Shown piece by piece: positions 10,728 through 22,846 of a stretch of 64,000 nt of DNA (positions are counted from its first letter, which is position 1; each line of letters starts with the position of its first letter). Source of the DNA: Schizophyllum amplum (taxonomy: Eukaryota; Basidiomycota; Agaricomycetes; Agaricales; Schizophyllaceae); NCBI GenBank assembly GCA_007026445.1, contig VDMD01000029.1:186001-250000 (forward strand), written 5' to 3'. Under the pieces are notes generated by a model. It did not search any database, was not told the origin of the DNA, and worked only from the letters and a program-made list of their open reading frames with translations. A program made the translations under genes and the position numbers.

Positions 10728-12177
10728 ATGTCCAAGTGCACGAGCACACCAACCGCGACGCGGACGAGCCAGGTCACTACGGAGAGCATCACCGTCGGTT
10801 CATCCACGACCGTGGTGGACGGCGACGATGTGGTGACCACCATCCTGTCCACGACTTGTGGGCTGGGAAACATGTCAGACGGCTCGCTCTGCAGCACGGT
10901 GACGCAGGTCTCTACAATCGAGGGTGCGCGTGCTGCACCTACTCGTGTTGCAAGATATATTAACCAAGTAATAGGCGATGGCGCGACCACAACCATCCCG
11001 TATACGTCCACTGCCACCGTAACTCAAGATGTTGTCACAACGATGTTTGACTCAAGTTGCCCAACGGAAAGCGGAGACGCTGCCAACGATAGCACATCCA
11101 AGGACACCACGTCCAAGGAGACGTCGAAGGAGACGTCGAAGGAGACGACGGAAGCGAGCAAGACCACGATTGTCACGACGTCGCGTACGACATTCACGTC
11201 CTATTCCACTCCGCCACCCTCGACTATAACGACTTCATCCTCGTCCACGCAGGCTGATGGTGCTGTCACCGTCATCGAAGTTACCGTTACCTCGACGAAT
11301 TCTGCAACGCCAGTCGTCCTCACGTCGGACGCTGCACAGACACGGATCGCGGACGCCACCTCCGGTGGCACGCAGACCGGCACTAACGTGGGTGCGATAG
11401 TTGGAGGCACTGTCGGGGGCGTTGTCGCCGTCGCAATCATCTCCTTCATCATCTGGTTCCTCATGTAAGGCTCACCCGTCTGCGTTCACCCTTTGTTTCC
11501 TGACTAGCCATCGCAGAAGACGCCGGAAACGATGGGATGACATCTTCGACAAGACGGAGAACGACATCATTGCCACTGGCGCCGCACGCGCCGTGTCCGA
11601 CTACGAGAAGTCGCTCAACGAGCCGAAACCGTACCAGTACGGCCTCGTCGGGCACGCCGCAGCCCCGCCACCCGGCGGGTTCTCAGCACCGCCCTTGTCT
11701 GGCGAGTCAGGATACTACGGCCCGCCCTCCTCGAATCACGGACACGTTCCGCGTCCCTTGTCGCTGTCCGGCGCCGGCGGCCTCGCTCCTATACCGTACG
11801 GTTCCCGCCCCGGCACACCACGGACGGGCAGCTTCAACACGTCTCCCGGTCACTCGCCCGCACCCAGCCTCTCCCAAGCGCCGATGGCACCCGCGAGCCC
11901 ATGGGGCGAGGCGCACCCGCCCTCGGCAGGCAACCAGCCGCAGGGTTACTTCCACCCGCAACACCGCCCGGGCTCCAGCAGCGGCGGCAGCATCTTGCAC
12001 CCGGACAACCAGCCGCGCCAGCTGCACGTCGCGAACGCGGTCGAGGGTGAGCGCCATCAGCACCAGTACACGGACTCCAAGGGGCGCGTCGTGATCACGC
12101 CGAATCAGGGCGTCTTCGTCCATACGGATGCCGGGCGCGTACCTGGGTCGCCGACATCGGGCTCGTATCGTCAATAG
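10728..12177 (+). CDS. Ser/Thr-rich single-pass membrane protein
   Basis: Start ATG at 10728. Exon 1 ends at 11464 (donor GTAAGG) and exon 2 is 11517-12177. A 51-base in-frame segment 10924-10974 (GTGCGC...TAG) is probably a further intron, so the protein is ~448 aa (465 if retained). The first ~230 residues are Ser/Thr-rich and contain a short DNA repeat coding SKETSKETSKET (about 11098-11155). A GxxxG-type transmembrane helix follows (IVGGTVGGVVAVAIISFI), then RRRKRW as a stop-transfer and a ~215-residue cytosolic tail rich in Pro, Gly and Ser. No N-terminal signal peptide is seen, so insertion would be through the single helix. The layout resembles fungal wall-stress sensors of the Mid2/Wsc kind, but no WSC domain is present. 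Confidence 0.72.
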
Positions 12178-12854
12178 AGGTTTGTTTGTCTGGACTTGAG
12201 TATAGATTCTCGGACCGTTCGTCATTCTCACAACTACATCGGCTGACACGGTGTACCATAACGGACTATCCCCATCATCCTGGAACCTTCACCCCACATT
12301 GACTGGCATGATATTACTGGCTTTATCTTCACTCATTTTACTGTACAATATTACCCTACCTATTATGGCTCACCCAGCATCCACTGACACGACTTATTAC
12401 CTTTCAAGCGGTTCGGATATCTGCATACTTGCTCCTGTAGTCCTGGTCCCACTCAAGTTCTGATTATCGGTGGCGAGAGTTCGATATCTTGGCGACGTGG
12501 AACGGAGCGTCGTGCACCCGCGATATTCCGTCACTTCGACAAGCGCGCTATGGATCGACCACTCGGTGCGATTGAGATGCTCGTCGCGGAATGCATTTAT
12601 TGCTTGCCTTCTAGGCCGTACTTCTGGCTTACTGAGCTATCAGCTATGCACTGCAGTCTTGCATGACCAGGATCGTCGCGAACCTGCCGGAATGTCGTGG
12701 AACAGAGCAAACAAACGCCGATCTTATTCTTGTTCTCTCCTTCAGCGCGTTCCATCGATCTCTTCTCATTCCATCTCGCAATTCATTAGCCTGCATTTGC
12801 GTTCCCGTCTAATCCTAATCTTCCTCGTCTAATCTTCCTTCTGCTCAATCAACC
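12178..12854. other. Intergenic
   Basis: 3' end of the previous gene and promoter of AHA1. The final ~100 bases are CT-rich (TTCTTCTCATTCC and CGTCTAATCTTCC repeated), a typical basidiomycete leader. Confidence 0.45.
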
Positions 12855-14359
12855 ATGTCGTCTATGCCACTGTCGACCGCCAACTGGCATTGGAAGAACA
12901 AGAATGTGACAGGCTGGGGGAAGGAGTGGTTCGAGCGCGAGCTGGCCACGATCTCCATCACGGGCGACACGGACGGGCAATCCGTGCGCGTAGACAGCGT
13001 CACGGAGGTCGACGGGGACGTCGAGCTCGGGCAGCGGAAGTCGAAGTGCGTGGGGCCGTGGCCTCGCATACGGGAAGAAACCAGCTGACCCATCGCAGGT
13101 TGCTCACGATCTACGACTGCAAGATCACGCTGCAGTGGTCTGGGAAGACGACCGGCGGGGAGGATGTGAGCGGCCGCGTCGTCATCCCCGAGGTCTCGCA
13201 CGAGAACACGCTGGATGGGCACGACGATGTTGTGGTGCGTGCTTTCCCTCCTTATTCCCTCTCTTTCCTGTTTCTACCCATCCCATTTCTGTTTTATCGC
13301 GCTTCCCCTCCCCTTCCGCGTTCCCATCCGCTCACATGGCCGTCGTCCTGACATGATCGCCCTTAGTACCAATGGGAGCTCACGACTGCCTCCTCGCCGG
13401 ACGTTCTCGCCGTGTACCAGCTGGCCAAGAAGCGCCTGCCCGCCGCGCTGGAGGCCAAGTTCGCCGAGTTCCCCGTCGCGCTAATCCAGACGCACGGGAA
13501 GGACATCCAGATTGGCACTCCGTCCGCTTCGGGCACGACCACGCCAGCAACGACCACCTCCGCGACCACCTCCGCGAGCGCGCCGAAGCCGACCGCTGCC
13601 CCTACGCAAAAGACCGCGCCGGCGCCGGCGAAGGCGGTGAACACGGCGGGGGTGTCGGCGGAAGCGAGCTTCATGGCGTCGGCGGATGACCTGTTCAGCT
13701 TGCTCACGGACGAGAAGCGCATACCGATGTGGACGCGGGCGCCTGCTCAGGTGGGTGGCTTCCGCGAGTAGGTACTGGGCGCAAGCTGATATGCTGTACA
13801 GTCCCAGCCAAAGGAGGGCGCCGAGTTCTCGCTGTTTGGCGGTGGCGTGAAGGGGAAGTTCGTCTCCCTGAAGCCGCCGACGGAGGTTGTGCAGACATGG
13901 GCATTGCAGAGCCCGACGTGGCCCGCCGGTACGTTATTGCACTCTTTTGTCGGCAGTTTCTGACGAACGCTCTGTAGGACACTTTGCTACGCTCACCATG
14001 ACGTTTACGCAGTCTAGCGACTCGACCAAGCTCACCTTGTCACTGAATGGTGTGCCGAAGGGTATGGAGGACGAGATACGCAAGAACCTTGAGGGATACT
14101 AGTGCGTCATGTCATTCTCCGAGCCGTTCGATAGCAAGCTGACCGTATTCTCAGTATTCATGGGCTCAAGTCCATTGGGTACGTTCCGTTCCACATTGAG
14201 CCTGCATATGTCCATCCGTCGAGGAAGACGCCTGCGACGAAACGCCGGGCTGCGCAGAAGAGCACGGCCCCTTCGTCGTATATCACAGTCGCGGTGTTCA
14301 CTACTCTGGTCGTCGTAGCTGCTTTCACTATTCCCTGGTACTCCTCCACCTCCCGATGA
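12855..14359 (+). CDS. AHA1: Activator of Hsp90 ATPase (AHA1) with C-terminal hydrophobic tail
   Basis: Exons 12855-13045, 13099-13234, 13367-13750, 13802-13928, 13978-14101 and 14155-14359; all phases agree and give 388 aa. The N-terminal domain begins with the Aha1 signature NWHWKNKNVTGWGKEWF and would bind the Hsp90 middle domain. A flexible Thr/Ala/Pro linker follows, then the AHSA1/START-like domain (SFMASADDLFSLLTDEKRI; FSLFGGGVKGKFVSL; the ALQSPTWPAG Trp region). Aha1 proteins usually end near residue 340-350. Here the last exon adds a basic stretch (KTPATKRRAAQKS) and a hydrophobic segment at about residues 363-382 (ITVAVFTTLVVVAAFTIPW), which would act as a tail anchor. The co-chaperone identity is secure; the membrane tail is inferred from sequence. 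Confidence 0.93.
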
Positions 14360-14703
14360 GCGCTGTTCGGCGCTCTTCCCTTCCATCTCCACTCACTTGG
14401 TATCACCACTCATTTGGAATAAATTATTGACTACTCGTCGCCAGGTTGGGTACGGTGCTCTAGTCGCCGCCTAGGGAAGTGTAGGGACTGTCTGTTGGGT
14501 CACGAAGGGAAAATGTATATCAGAATAGAATGTACACCAGTGTTGTCGCTCCACCCCATGGTCTGAACACAAAGACTGCCTGTAAAGTGAACAATGGTGC
14601 TCGTCGGGCCTGCATCCGATTGCGGCTGTGCCGCTTTGTCAGCCATCACAATAGGATTGAAGTTCATCGAGTGTTGTTCTCACCGCTCTCAACGTCGACC
14701 ATC
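14360..14703. other. Intergenic: AHA1 3' end and UPF1 promoter
   Basis: 344 bases between two plus-strand genes. No additional gene or repeat seen. Confidence 0.4.
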
Positions 14704-17700
14704 ATGGAGTCCTTTGAAAATTTCCAGTACGAGAACGCGTCGTCGTACGGCGGCGCGCTCTCCGTTGTGGACGACAACTCGTCCGTCTACACTTCCAACA
14801 CCCACGACACCGCAGCCTCATCGGTCGATCTCTCATCCCTCTCGCTTTCCGAGAGTGCTTCCGTCTACGGTGGCCCGCAGAACGGCCACGCGCACATTCA
14901 CGGTCCCCGCTCAGCTGGCTCTGAGGAGGACTTTGACGGCGTCCTCGACGATCTCAAGGACGAGACCGCCGTCGCGCTTCCGCCGCACGCGTGCAGGTGA
15001 GCACCGCTGTCCACCCGGTTTAGTGGCGGGCACCCATACATCCCCAGCTACTGCGGTATCCACTCCCCCGCCTCGGTCGTCAAGTGTCTCGTCTGCTCCA
15101 AGTGGTTCTGCAATTCGCGGGGGAACACGTCCGCATCGCACATCGTCAATCATCTCGTGCGCGCTAAGCACAAGGAGGTCATCCTCCACGCGGAATCGCC
15201 CCTAGGGGAAACGACACCCGAGTGCTACAACTGCGGCAGCAAGAACGTCTTCATGCTCGGCTTCATCCCCGCCAAGAGCGACACCGTCGTCGTCCTTCTC
15301 TGCCGGTGCGTGGACCAGCGGGCGAGGCGTTGACTCACGCTGACGTGTTTTTATATAAACAGACAACCGTGTGCCGCGATCTCCAAGGAAATATCGTGGA
15401 ACGCTTCCCTCTGGGCGCCGCTGATCGACGACCGGTCCTTCCTGTCGTGGCTCGTCAAGCCGCCCACCGAGACCGAGCAGCTGCGCTCCCGCCAGATATC
15501 CTTCCAGCAGATCAACCGTCTCGAAGACCTATGGCGCGAGAACTCTCAAGCGACGCTCGAGGACCTCGAGAAGCCCGGCGTTGACGATGAGCCACAGCCT
15601 GTCATCTTGCGCTACGAGGACGCGTACCAGTATCAGAACATCTTCGGACCTCTAGTCAAGATCGAGGCCGACTACGATAAACGCCTCAAAGAAAGCCAGA
15701 CGCAGACGGACATTGCGGTCCGCTGGGACATTGGTCTGAACCAGAAGCGAGTAGCGTGGTTCTGCCTGCCAAAACTCGAAAGTGGTGAAGTCCGCCTGGC
15801 GGTCGGGGACGAGCTCAGGCTCAGGTATTGCGGCGAGCTTCACAAGCCTTGGGAAGGCGTTGGGCATGTTATCAAGATTCCGAACAGTGAGTAGCATGTA
15901 GATCGTCGTAACTCATGCTAACGCATGTACAGACGTCTCGGACGAAATTGGGCTTGAACTCCGCCGCACGGAGGGCGTGCCGTCCGAGTGCACTCACAAT
16001 TTCGCTGCGGACTTTGTTTGGAAGTCAACAAGCTTCGATCGCATGCAGCTCGCGATGAAGACGTTCGCGGTAGAGGAGAAGAGTGTCAGCGGATACATTG
16101 TGCGTGCACTGTCTTCGATTATAGCAGCGCCATGTTGATGCTATGCAGTACCACAAACTCCTCGGCCACGAGCTTGAGCCCCAAAGTCTGCGCACTTCCA
16201 TGCCGAAGCGCTTCTCCGCCCCAGGACTCCCCGAACTCAATCACTCCCAAATGTATGCGGTCAAGAACGTCCTGCAGAAACCCCTTTCTCTCATTCAAGG
16301 ACCGCCCGGAACGGGCAAGACTGTCACTTCCGCATCTATCGTTTATCATCTCGCCAAGATGAATCCCGGCCAGGTTCTGGTCTGCGCTCCCTCTAACGTC
16401 GCTGTCGACCAGCTCACGGAGAAGATCCATATGACGGGGCTCAAGGTCGTCCGGCTTACGGCCAAGTCGCGCGAGGCCCTCGACTCGAGTGTGTCGTTCC
16501 TTACCCTGCACCGTCAAGTGGAGAACAGCTCGACACACGTGGAGCTGCAAAAGCTCATCATGTTGAAGAATGAGCAGGGAGAGTTGAGCAGCAACGATGA
16601 ACGCAAGTACAAGACCCTCATCAAGCAATGCGAGAAGGAGATCCTCAGCAAGGCCGATGTGATCTGCTGCACTTGTGTGGGAGCGGGCGACCCCCGCTTG
16701 AGTAAGCTCAAATTCAGGACTGTGCTCATCGACGAAGCGACGCAAGCTGCGGAGCCAGGTAAAGTCATTGCACGTTGTATACGTCTGCCCTCTGACGTGA
16801 ATACACAGAATGTATGATCCCCCTCGTCCTCGGCTGCAAGCAAGTCGTGCTTGTGGGTGACCACCAGCAGCTCGGCCCCGTCATCATGAACAAGAAGGCT
16901 GCTCGGGCAGGCCTCACGCAATCTCTATTCGAGCGCTTGGTCATACTTGGCAACCGCCCCATCCGCCTGCAGGTGCAATATCGCATGCATCCCTGCCTGT
17001 CCGAGTTCCCGTCGAACATGTTCTACGAGGGTACTCTGCAGAACGGTGTCACTGCACCCGAACGCCTTCGCAAGAACGTTGACTTCCCCTGGCCTGTGCC
17101 CGATACGCCGATGTTCTTCTACCAGAACCTTGGTCAGGAGGAGATCTCGAGCAGTGGTACATCTTTCCTCAACAGGTGAGTTAGATCGATGCGGATCCCG
17201 GTGACTTTGTTGCTGACCGGCTTGCGTAGGACGGAGGCGTCGAATGTGGAGAAGATCGTCACCAAGTTTTTCAAGTCCGGCGTCATGCCAGGCCAGATCG
17301 GCGTCGTGACGCCGTATGAGGGCCAGCGCTCCTACATTGTCAACTACATGCAGTTCAATGGCTCGCTCAAGAAGGACCTTTACAAGGAGATTGAAGTCGC
17401 TTCCGTTGACGCATTCCAGGGCCGAGAGAAGGATTATATCATCCTTAGTTGCGTTCGTAGCAACGAGCACCAGGGCATCGGTTTCCTCAACGACCCTCGT
17501 CGCATGAATGTCGCTCTCACCCGTGCCAAGTATGGTGTGGTGATCTTGGGCAACCCGAAGGTCCTCAGCAAGGTGAGGCTTACTTTCATCACCATCCTGA
17601 CTCGTAACTTACGTATATGCAGCATCCGCTCTGGCACTATCTCTTGACTCACTACAAGGAGAAGGACTGTCTCGTTGAGGGTCCGCTCAGCAACTTGCAG

Positions 17701-18291
17701 CCGAGCATGATCCAGTTCAGCAAGCCCAGGCGTACGCTCGCGAGCTCCATGGACCAGTTCCGCCGCCACGAGACCAACGCCAGAGACTATCTCAGCGGCG
17801 CTCCGGGCACCATCCCTGGAGCGACGCCCAACCGCTCGGGAACGCCCAGCCGCTTCGATACGAGCTTCTACAGGAGCCACGATGCGCTGGGATACATACC
17901 CTCCGATGTTCAATCTCTGCGCTCGCAGGCGACTTACTCGTCCGGCCTGCCCTCGTTCACTGCTGCTGGTCCCTTTGGCGGCCCGCGGGGCACCAATGGC
18001 GCGAAGCGCAGCAACTACAGCTACGCGTCGTCCATTATCTCGCAGGACGCGGGCCCTAGCACCACAGATGGGAGCAGCGTCATCGGCAGCAGCATCGGTA
18101 ATCCGAGCATGGCGTACTCGCAGAGCGACCGCCTCCGGCGCCGCGGCTCGTTCGGGTCCTCGTCCGTCACGGGCACCTCGGACCTGGGCAGCCTCTCGCA
18201 GTACGACTACAAGAGCCAGGACGACGGGAACGACCTGGACGACGTGAAGTCGCAGTACACAGGCACGCAGTCCGGAGTCACCGTCTTCTAA
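14704..18291 (+). CDS. UPF1: Regulator of nonsense transcripts 1, UPF1 RNA helicase
   Basis: Exons 14704-14996, 15048-15305, 15363-15886, 15933-16099, 16149-16758, 16809-17175, 17230-17572 and 17623-18291; phases agree and give 1076 aa. UPF1 is the SF1 RNA helicase of nonsense-mediated decay. The Cys/His-rich domain starts at about residue 98 ([33 protein letters not shown]). Helicase motifs follow: GPPGTGKT at about 465-472, [58 protein letters not shown] and [10 protein letters not shown]. The C-terminal ~190 residues are Ser/Gln-rich, with several SQ sites ([18 protein letters not shown]) of the sort phosphorylated by PIK-like kinases in other UPF1 proteins. The minus-strand frame 17434-18378 is a shadow. 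Confidence 0.97.
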
Positions 18292-19094
18292 GGCTGCGCG
18301 CGTACCTGCCCCGTCCGTCACTTGCCAGCCGTATCGCATGCTCCCTCGAGGTGACATGGACGCGCGAGCATAGCACACCGCTGCTGACGGACATACGGCG
18401 CTACCTGCCTTGGGCTGCGCTCGTCGCAGCCGGCCGGCACAAAGCCAGCCTTGGGACGACCAACCACCCCACGACTCTCACATCCTATCCGTCCCGTCCC
18501 ATATCTCGTGGCATCGTCGTCAAGCCCTTAGACAATGGACCATGACAGCAGGCGGTCGAACGAAGGCGAACTCGCCTCCCGCCCTGGGCTGTACTATGGT
18601 CCTGACTGGGCGATGCGCTGGCGCTGATCGTCGTCTACTCACTGTAACATTGCAATGTCGTCGATACGCGTCTTGTCTGAATGTATCTGTATGTCTAGTC
18701 CTCCCGAACATTTACCACTGACATGGACGGGTGGATGTGACCCGTAAGTATTATGAGCTGACAGCGCTGCAAGGCGTGTGAGTTATGCTAGTGAATGCTG
18801 TGCGAGCGACAAAAGCCTTCATGCCGATTTGCGCCCGAGTCGTCCATATGGCTTGTTCCCATTGTTCCACAAACGCGGCATGTCACGCCAGTCACAGATG
18901 TGACCCTCCATTCCCGCTATTGTTCTCCGTTGCCTTTTCGGTCGATCGCCCGGTCGTCTTTTGTTTACGTACCGCACGGTCCTGGTGGCCATAACTCACG
19001 CTTTGCAACGCTTTTTTTCTTCCTCCTTTGCTCCTCTTCACGAACCCTCACGCTTCTAACGCCCTCTTTGCACTTCGCAACTCACTCATTCGCT
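18292..19094. other. Intergenic, 0.8 kb
   Basis: UPF1 3' region and promoter of the SH3 membrane-protein gene. The last ~100 bases are pyrimidine-rich (TTTTTTTCTTCCTCC near 19010). No other gene seen. Confidence 0.45.
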
Positions 19095-20254
19095 ATGCGC
19101 GGTATCGTTTACGCCAGACGCCTTTCCGCTGAGCGGGCTCAGCTCGCAACCGAGTCAGAAGCGCAGCGGCTGGCCGCCCGCGCGACGACCATAACTACTT
19201 TTGTCACCGTCCACCCGTCGCAGACGGCGGCGCAGACCACGGACAGCGCGAGGTATGTGATGCATACGGTCTTAGTGGCGGCGCACCGGATTGACTATGG
19301 GACAGCGCACCAGCAGAGACGACACAAGCCAGCACATCGCTAGTGACGTCCACGATGGAGACGGAGACCCCTTCCACCTCATCCGCTCTGCCGACTTCGT
19401 CCCCCGTCCCTGAGACCACAGAGTCGTCGGAGCCGGTGCCCACGACCACGTCCGAGTCGATCATCCCCCCAAGCTCGTTCGAGTCGTCCAGCTTCGAGTC
19501 ATCTTCGGCTGAACCCACCTCCACCTCCTCCACCACACCGTTCACCTCCTCGTCCACCATCACCTCCACTCACCCGCTCACGTCGTCAATTCTTACGTCT
19601 TCGGGCACGTCCGAGGCGATCGCCGCCTCCGCCTCGAGTGGCTCAGCCTCCGCTGTCAGTGGGAACAATGGCAACCAGGGCCTCTCCTCGGGCGCCATCG
19701 CAGGCATCACGGTCGCTGCCATCATCGGCGCCTTCGCCCTCGGCTTCCTCTGCCTGTTCATCATCCGCAAACGGGCTCTCGCCCGGCGCCGCCGCAGCGA
19801 CTTCTGGATCTCCGGCCCCATCCCCGACGAGCTCAGCAACACCGAGCAGCAGCGCCCCGCCTCCCTCCGTCCGTTCTTCCTCGACCCGCAGCGCCCCGCG
19901 CCGCCTCCGCCGCCCAAGACGCCTGCGTCGCCCTCGGTGACCTACGGCAACGTCGCGGCCGCGCACAAGAAGATCCCGTCCGCGCTCGTGGCGACGGTGT
20001 CCTCGACATACACGCCCTCGATGCCGGACGAGCTGAGCGTCACCGTCGGCGACAAGCTCACGATCTCGCGCGAGTTTGACGACGGGTGGTGCGAGTGTGT
20101 CAACGCTGCCGGCAGGAAGGGCATGGTGCCACTCGAGTGTTTGGAGGGGCGCAGCTGGTGGTCGGCACCGCAGGGTGATTACCTGAGTCCCGCGGACAGG
20201 CGCTCTCAGCGGGTAAGCAGCCTGTACGCCAGCTACGCGCCGCCCCACGCATGA
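19095..20254 (+). CDS. Single-pass membrane protein with Ser/Thr stalk and C-terminal SH3 domain
   Basis: Exons 19095-19252 and 19306-20254 (53-base intron, GTATGT...ACAG), giving 368 aa. An N-terminal segment without a signal peptide leads into a Ser/Thr/Pro-rich extracellular stalk (to about residue 180). A transmembrane helix follows at about 182-208 (GITVAAIIGAFALGFLCLF) with a basic stop-transfer (RKRALARRRR). The cytosolic part has a Pro run (RPAPPPPPKTP) and then an SH3 domain at about 279-333: ALVATVSSTYTPSMPDELSV, the acidic DELSVTVGD, DDGWCECVN and GMVPLECL. The ALYDY-like start is degenerate, but the DGWW-type and VP(x)NY-type positions are recognisable. The plan recalls fungal signalling proteins such as Fus1 or Sho1; no orthology is claimed. 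Confidence 0.8.
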
Positions 20255-21180
20255 TCGGTCCGGTACGTGTGTGACTTCGTTTTACTGCAGCAGAATACTG
20301 ACGACTTCCCAGTCTGCCTTTTGCTTTGCTATAGGCCTCTTGCTTTGCCTTTGAGTTTCATGGGACTTCTCCCCCGGTGTATCACTCAGTCTTGTGTCTG
20401 TTGGACTTGGACCTTCTTGCCTTCATTGTACCTACTATCATTTTCCCTCCTCCCCTAGCTGTATTTCTAGACGTACACGACATCGGGTGCATGCCCATTT
20501 ATGATATATTTACCTCACTTACGGTCCATCTACCTCACTTGCCCTCCATCTAGATTTACATTACTTACGCGTCGCTTGGTCTGCTGGTCATTCTAAACGC
20601 CGCGTTTACTGTGGTCTTGCTTACAATGAGGATGTCCGTTTGACCTCAGTGTGCGTAGTTGTCTATGCAGTACTGGTGCCAAGGGATGCCTTCGGCAAGT
20701 TGGCCGTGTCAATGCGTTGTGAGCCTGTTGAGTGAGTGGCAAGAGTCCATCCATGCGGAGTCGACCGTTCTCGCAGAGGATTCAGAATTGTATGGTTTGG
20801 TAAGTAACGCGAAGACCTCCGCCTCCTATTCTCTTCCGCTGGGCTTCTGGCGATACACGGAAGTGAACGCGTACTTAGGAAATTATCATGGGGCCTTCGA
20901 CATGTAAGACCAACCTTCCTCTCACTTGACCCAGCGTTGGCAAGTATGGGACTTCAATCTTCAAGCTTCAAGGCGAGAGAGCAGCCAGAGGAATGACATT
21001 CAGTCACAGCGCAGTAACAAACATAACTGATGCTACATTGCTCTGATGGTTCGACAGTCCAGGAAGTCCGTATTAGTAACGCGATAAGCAAGAGGTAAGT
21101 CGTCACAGTAGATGTGCAGTGTTCGAGAATCTCAAGAATGGCGCAGGACGAGCGACGAGCAGCGGGAAGTGATGTGTAGC
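20255..21180. other. Intergenic, 0.9 kb
   Basis: Converging 3' regions of the SH3 protein (+) and the first Kre9-like gene (-). A short imperfect repeat TACCTCACTTACGG / CATCTACCTCACTTGCC lies near 20510-20545. No gene supported. Confidence 0.4.
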
Positions 21181-21817
21181 TTACTCGCGGCCGGTGAGCC
21201 AGTCGAAGATTCCCGCGGGCTTGTCGGCGTTGTCGATCTTGAAGTCGGGGCTCCAGTTACCGGAGTCACCGAACACTGTTGGAGAGAACACGTTAGAGAT
21301 GGGCAGGTACAGAGAACGCTCTGATGCTCACAGTCGACGAAGTACTTGCCAGTCTTGACGTCGGGGGCGGTGACGGTAACGTAGCCAGCCCGGAGGTCGA
21401 AGCCGTCAGCGAGGACTTCTGCGGCGAGGTGAGCGTACTGCGATGGTGATCAGGATGTGTGTTCACGTACGGTCGCTCATGAGGGCCTCTTTGTGACCGA
21501 GCATCACTGACGCTTCGTTGCTGATGGTCTCAGGAGCATCGTTGGTTTCCCTGTTGTTGGCAGTTAGAGATTTAGCAAGTCATCCCTTCAAGATACTAAC
21601 CAGGTGACATTGTATTGCTAGGACAGGAGTCAGCGGATATTATGGCACAGTGAGGATGAGCACGCACCTGGCCGGCGGTCCAAACGGTGTCGGCAGTGGG
21701 AGACGTAATTTTTGGCGACCAGACGATAAGCGAGTTGCCGCCAATGGCGTCAACAGGCGCCGCACGGACGGCAGCGAGGGCGGAGAGAACAACAGAGGTG
21801 AACAGAGCGAACTGCAT
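21181..21817 (-). CDS. Kre9/Knh1-like small secreted protein, paralog 1
   Basis: Exons, in transcription order: 21668-21817, 21601-21617 (17 bases), 21471-21550, 21332-21418, 21181-21275. The sum is 429 bases, 142 aa. A signal peptide (MQFALFTSVVLSALAAVRA) precedes the Kre9/Knh1 N-terminal Ig-like domain: SPKITSPTADTVWTAGQ, YNVTWETNDAPE, LADGFDLRAGYVTVTAPDV and the hallmark LFGDSGNWSP. Family members are Ser/Thr-rich, cell-wall-associated and linked to beta-1,6-glucan assembly. This one is short, lacks a Ser/Thr tail and a clear GPI site, and ends FDWLTGRE, so it is probably soluble. The exon-4 acceptor at 21419-21420 was chosen over one 21 bases upstream because it keeps frame. Confidence 0.83.
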
Positions 21818-22846
21818 GATGATTATTTGGGTAGACGTGCAAAGGAAGGAACGAGGGAGTGTGGTGGTGGTGGCGGTCCTGGGGAAGAAAGCAAGGGGTT
21901 GTTGGGGGGTGGTTCGAGAAAGGTCGGAAACCAATTCGCAGAGGAGAGCTGGCCGGTTAAATACTAGCTACTCGGTGTGACCACGTTTGATGGTCGCGAG
22001 TGACCCTGCAGAAGGTTTGGCCAGAGCTTCGTTGCATGATGACTTGGAGCAATCCATGTTGGTCGTGGAGCGAAAAGTCAACAACCCTGGGACGCGCAGT
22101 TCTACCGCGGTATCGACCGCACCTGTACCGCACGAATTTCTGGGGTTGCTCCCACCGTGCTTCGGCTAGACCAAGGGGCATAAGCCATGGTGCGAGGGAT
22201 CTCCAGAGCGTGCGGCTCTCCAGCGGAAGACTGGAGCAAAAACGAGAGCCAACAGCGCGCACAGGCTGAGGCAAAGCAAAGGTTGAACTGAGCTGCCACC
22301 GTCCAACTTGATCAATGATCGAAAGCGGAGGCAAAGGACCATCAGGAAGCGGATCAACTTCCGTTGGATCTGCACTGATCTGCAGCACTCACGTGACCGC
22401 GAGTCGGCCATTGTTCGTGCTTTGGGTCGTACAGCAGCGCTTGAGCAGCGCAGCTATTTTGCGCAGCCTTGGTTGCTCCTCTCGGCACTGCCGTGCGGCG
22501 ACTGCCTTGGGGTGGTCTGTGAATATCTTGGGTCGAAGGTTAGACGTTGAAGTCTTCCGCGGACAGTGGCTATAGATGCATACTTACGACGAGTCAGTCC
22601 TAGCTAGTTAGCGAAGGTCGACTGAGCTTCAGCTAGAAGGTGATGATACAAAAATGGATTTGGTGTATGGTACCAGTGCCAAGTACAGAACGTGAACCCG
22701 TACCAGTCCCTATACAATTGTTCGTGAAGATAGTCCAATATTGCAAGTCCGTGTCCAATCCCAATCGTGTCCATTCAACGCGATACAGTCCATTGTGAAG
22801 AGCGTCAATGTTGAGACAGGCCTCTGTTCAGCCACTGCGTGGATGC
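21818..22846. other. Intergenic between the Kre9-like paralogs
   Basis: Promoter of paralog 1 (a TATTTAA-like box on the minus strand near 21953-21960) and the 3' region of paralog 2. No further gene supported. Confidence 0.4.

Noticed and set aside
17434..18378. 314-aa minus-strand frame
   Set aside because: Antisense shadow of the UPF1 3' exons; composition biased to Arg/Ala/Val and no family motifs.
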